Part shown: in pieces, positions 63,517-64,000 of the stretch
Position numbering within the stretch: the first letter of the stretch is position 1
Layout of the letters: every line of letters starts with the position of its first letter
NCBI GenBank assembly: GCA_038874075.1
Contig: JAVZDD010000001.1
Coordinates: forward strand, 168,449 to 232,448
DNA length: 64,000 bases
Direction of reading: 5' to 3'
Origin: Jingweiarchaeum tengchongense
Lineage (GTDB): Archaea > Nanobdellota > Nanobdellia > Jingweiarchaeales > Jingweiarchaeaceae
The notes under the pieces: generated by a model
Database searches by the model: none
Told to the model about the DNA's origin: nothing
The model's input: only the letters and a program-made list of their open reading frames with translations
Translations under genes and position numbers: made by a program

Positions 63517-64000
63517 ATAATGAAATCGATGGGGAAGAAAAATTAGAAGAAGGAAAAAAGGAAGAGGTAGAGAAAAAAGAAATTGGAGAAAGCAAGAAGG
63601 AAAGTGACGAAGAAGGAAAAAAGGAAGAAATTGGAGAGAAAAAGAAAGAATCTGATGTGATTGAAATAGACCTCGGAAATATATTTGGTTTTTTCAAGAA
63701 TTTTGGAAAAAAGAAGGAGAAATTAGAAGGGGATAAAGAAAAAGAAGTTGAAGAGGTTAAGCAAGAGGTAAAGGAAGAAAAAAAAGAAATTGAAGTCAAA
63801 GAAGAAGAGAAGGGGGAAGAAAAAAAGCTAAAGGAAGAGGAGTTAGAGCTAAATCTTGATTCATTAATTAATTTCTTTAAGAAGCACAATAAAATTCTTG
63901 TTTATCTTGTCCTTTTCCTGTTCATCATACTCACAATCTACTCGAGAACCAGAAACATACCAAATCTAGAAGGTAAGTACTTGATAAGTCCGGATGATCC
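63513..64000 (+). CDS. aglB: Oligosaccharyltransferase AglB/STT3, N-terminal part (3' partial)
   Basis: Transfers lipid-linked oligosaccharide to Asn of N-x-S/T sequons on surface proteins. The frame from ATG 63513 stays open to the window end (162 codons). An unusual Lys/Glu-rich cytosolic extension of about 128 residues precedes the first TM helix (ILVYLVLFLFIILTIYSR) and the signature RNIPNLEGKYLISPDDP, which contains the start of the first catalytic acidic motif of STT3. The extension holds two amphipathic FxFF segments (NIFGFFKNFG, SLINFFKKHN). With the glycosyltransferases and the sequon-rich S-layer protein this points to N-glycosylation. Confidence 0.82.
   Translation, partial: MNNEIDGEEKLEEGKKEEVEKKEIGESKKESDEEGKKEEIGEKKKESDVIEIDLGNIFGFFKNFGKKKEKLEGDKEKEVEEVKQEVKEEKKEIEVKEEEKGEEKKLKEEELELNLDSLINFFKKHNKILVYLVLFLFIILTIYSRTRNIPNLEGKYLISPDD

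Overview
The window is a compact, AT-rich archaeal chromosome segment of about 33% GC by eye. Archaea-only families run throughout: S17e, aEF1B, Pth2, aTrm56, Orc1/Cdc6, FEN-1, LonB, Cdc48, GTP-dependent dephospho-CoA kinase, DUF460, archaeosortase and AglB. Very short intergenic spaces, many ATGA start/stop overlaps, form III RuBisCO and several shortened or degenerate proteins would suit an uncultivated DPANN-type or deep euryarchaeal lineage. The sequence alone does not fix the phylum.

Layout. 1-2640: end of leuS and a small membrane protein. 2453-7315 (minus): one likely operon of translation genes (Zn-ribbon protein, GNAT, EF-1beta, S17e) that also carries the whole AMP-to-3-phosphoglycerate pathway (R15P isomerase, RuBisCO, AMP phosphorylase). 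7361-12799: pth2, degenerate TtuA-like protein, tyrS, rtcA, DHH phosphoesterase, MgtC/DUF4010 protein. 12875-18841: dph2 remnant, an rnhB split by an intron, mre11-rad50, trm56, truD. 18825-28861: surface block with two GT-C and one GT2 glycosyltransferase, an anchored thioredoxin-like protein, the S-layer protein and AmrS. 28942-31828: tRNA genes and small proteins. 31904-37166: split Hef, DUF460, archaeosortase, AmrA and a winged-helix protein. 37297-46331 (minus): initiator tRNA, TldE/TldD, LonB, PRC-barrel protein, ScpB/ScpA, Cdc48. 46452-51565: aspS and a cluster of uncharacterised membrane proteins. 51731-53753: tRNA-Leu and an ArsR-regulated permease cassette. 53938-58857: CoA kinase, a degenerate Ni-CODH, tRNA-Cys and a SAMP-like protein. 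58903-64000: Pcm, a TM-helix protein, FEN-1, Orc1, a SpoIIM-like protein and the start of AglB.

The most striking signal is RNA splicing. Three of the six tRNA genes carry bulge-helix-bulge (BHB) introns, five in all, and three lie at unusual places: between positions 8 and 9 of tRNA-Leu(CAA), inside the acceptor stem of initiator tRNA-Met, and in the T-loop of tRNA-Cys. The same architecture interrupts a protein gene. In rnhB (RNase HII) a 28-nt insertion with a 4-bp central helix and two 3-nt bulges sits inside the codon for the arginine of the catalytic GIDEAGRG motif. Cutting at the canonical bulge positions restores the motif and the frame exactly.

Other points: the AMP-pathway genes are translationally coupled; S-layer, glycosyltransferases, AglB and an archaeosortase point to a glycosylated, processed cell surface; the CODH-like protein lacks two expected C-cluster ligands; a four-gene membrane cluster has no recognised function.
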